The translations under genes were made by a program, and so were the position numbers. Of a DNA stretch of 64,000 bases, positions 63,872 through 64,000 are shown piece after piece. The DNA is taken from contig JOAZ01000033.1 in NCBI GenBank assembly GCA_000720535.1, positions 1 to 64,000 of the forward strand. Direction: 5' to 3'. Each line of letters opens with the position of its first letter. Position 1 is the first letter of the stretch. The stretch is from Streptomyces halstedii (GTDB lineage: Bacteria; Actinomycetota; Actinomycetes; Streptomycetales; Streptomycetaceae). A model generated the notes under the pieces. It was not told the origin of the DNA, did no database searches, and worked only from the letters and a program-made list of their open reading frames with translations.

Positions 63872-64000
63872 GTGACAAGCGCGGACATCAGCACTCTGCT
63901 TTCCCCGGTCAGTCTCGGCTCAGTCCATCTGCGGAACCGGGTGTTCGTCCCCGGGCACACCACCAATTTCGGCCATGCCAACAGCCCTACCGGGCGACTC
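63872..64000 (+). CDS. Old-yellow-enzyme-type NADH:flavin oxidoreductase, 5' end
   Basis: Only 43 codons are inside the window. From GTG 63872 (GGGGGAT upstream) they read VTSADISTLLSPVSLGSVHLRNR and VFVPGHTTNFG, the start of the 2,4-dienoyl-CoA reductase/old-yellow-enzyme family (LLSPxxLGxxxLRNR). Confidence 0.75.
   Translation, partial: MTSADISTLLSPVSLGSVHLRNRVFVPGHTTNFGHANSPTGRL

Noticed and set aside
1-64000. tRNA, rRNA, insertion sequences or prophage genes
   Set aside because: None was seen: no transposase or integrase motifs, no tRNA-like cloverleaf with CCA or anticodon loop, and no rRNA sequence.

Overview
The window is high-GC actinobacterial DNA, almost certainly a Streptomyces chromosome. 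It has strong G/C third-position bias, GTG and TTG starts, rare TTA (bldA-type) codons, SARP and LuxR regulators, and an ECF sigma factor fused to a zinc-finger anti-sigma domain. I see no tRNA, rRNA, CRISPR array or intact insertion sequence.

1-20.2 kb is the right end of a type I polyketide cluster that matches the bafilomycin/hygrolidin family in gene content and order. It holds a truncated PKS module (AT-DH-KR-ACP), then the terminal module with thioesterase (bafAV-like). The five-gene methoxymalonyl-ACP set follows: 3-hydroxyacyl-CoA dehydrogenase, free ACP, acyl-CoA dehydrogenase, FkbH-like enzyme and O-methyltransferase. Then come a SARP activator, a type II thioesterase, a small LuxR-type protein, and the pair that in bafilomycin biosynthesis adds fumarate to the macrolide (orf2 transferase, orf3 adenylating enzyme). 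A hairpin after orf3 closes the cluster in this direction.

20.3-27.2 kb is a minus-strand catabolic/transport operon: LysR regulator, HpaI-type aldolase, MmgE/PrpD protein, 4-oxalocrotonate tautomerase-like protein, SsuA/TauA-type ABC importer and a metallo-beta-lactamase-fold hydrolase. Most members overlap by four bases. Its substrate is not obvious. 27.8-32.2 kb holds a small secreted protein, two paralogous LysR regulators around a membrane-anchored esterase, and a protein made of two tandem LuxR helix-turn-helix domains.

32.7-38.1 kb looks like a cell-envelope module. It has a small membrane protein, a sigma/anti-sigma fusion with a wall-spanning Pro/Thr arm, a band-7 protein expressed divergently from overlapping -35 boxes, an NlpC/P60 hydrolase and a LuxR regulator. 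38.3-42.4 kb carries an MFS pump with a divergent MerR regulator and a SoxR-box-like operator, a threonine-dehydratase-like enzyme, and a second, degenerate sigma/zinc-finger protein. 42.8-44.0 kb is a tyrosinase fused to a lectin domain, followed by about 1.2 kb of decayed sequence.

45.2-56.1 kb is a plus-strand gene set for uptake and oxidative breakdown of an unidentified compound: amino-acid-type ABC ATPase, GAF/PucR regulator, luciferase-like monooxygenase with flavin reductase, AhpD-like protein, aldehyde dehydrogenase, amidohydrolase, small dimeric alpha/beta-barrel protein, binding protein and two permeases. 56.3-64.0 kb has an alpha/beta-hydrolase pseudogene, an AsnC regulator divergent from a 14-TM MFS exporter, a GNAT acetyltransferase, secreted GH3 and GH25 hydrolases with a DasR-like site upstream, and the start of an old-yellow-enzyme gene.
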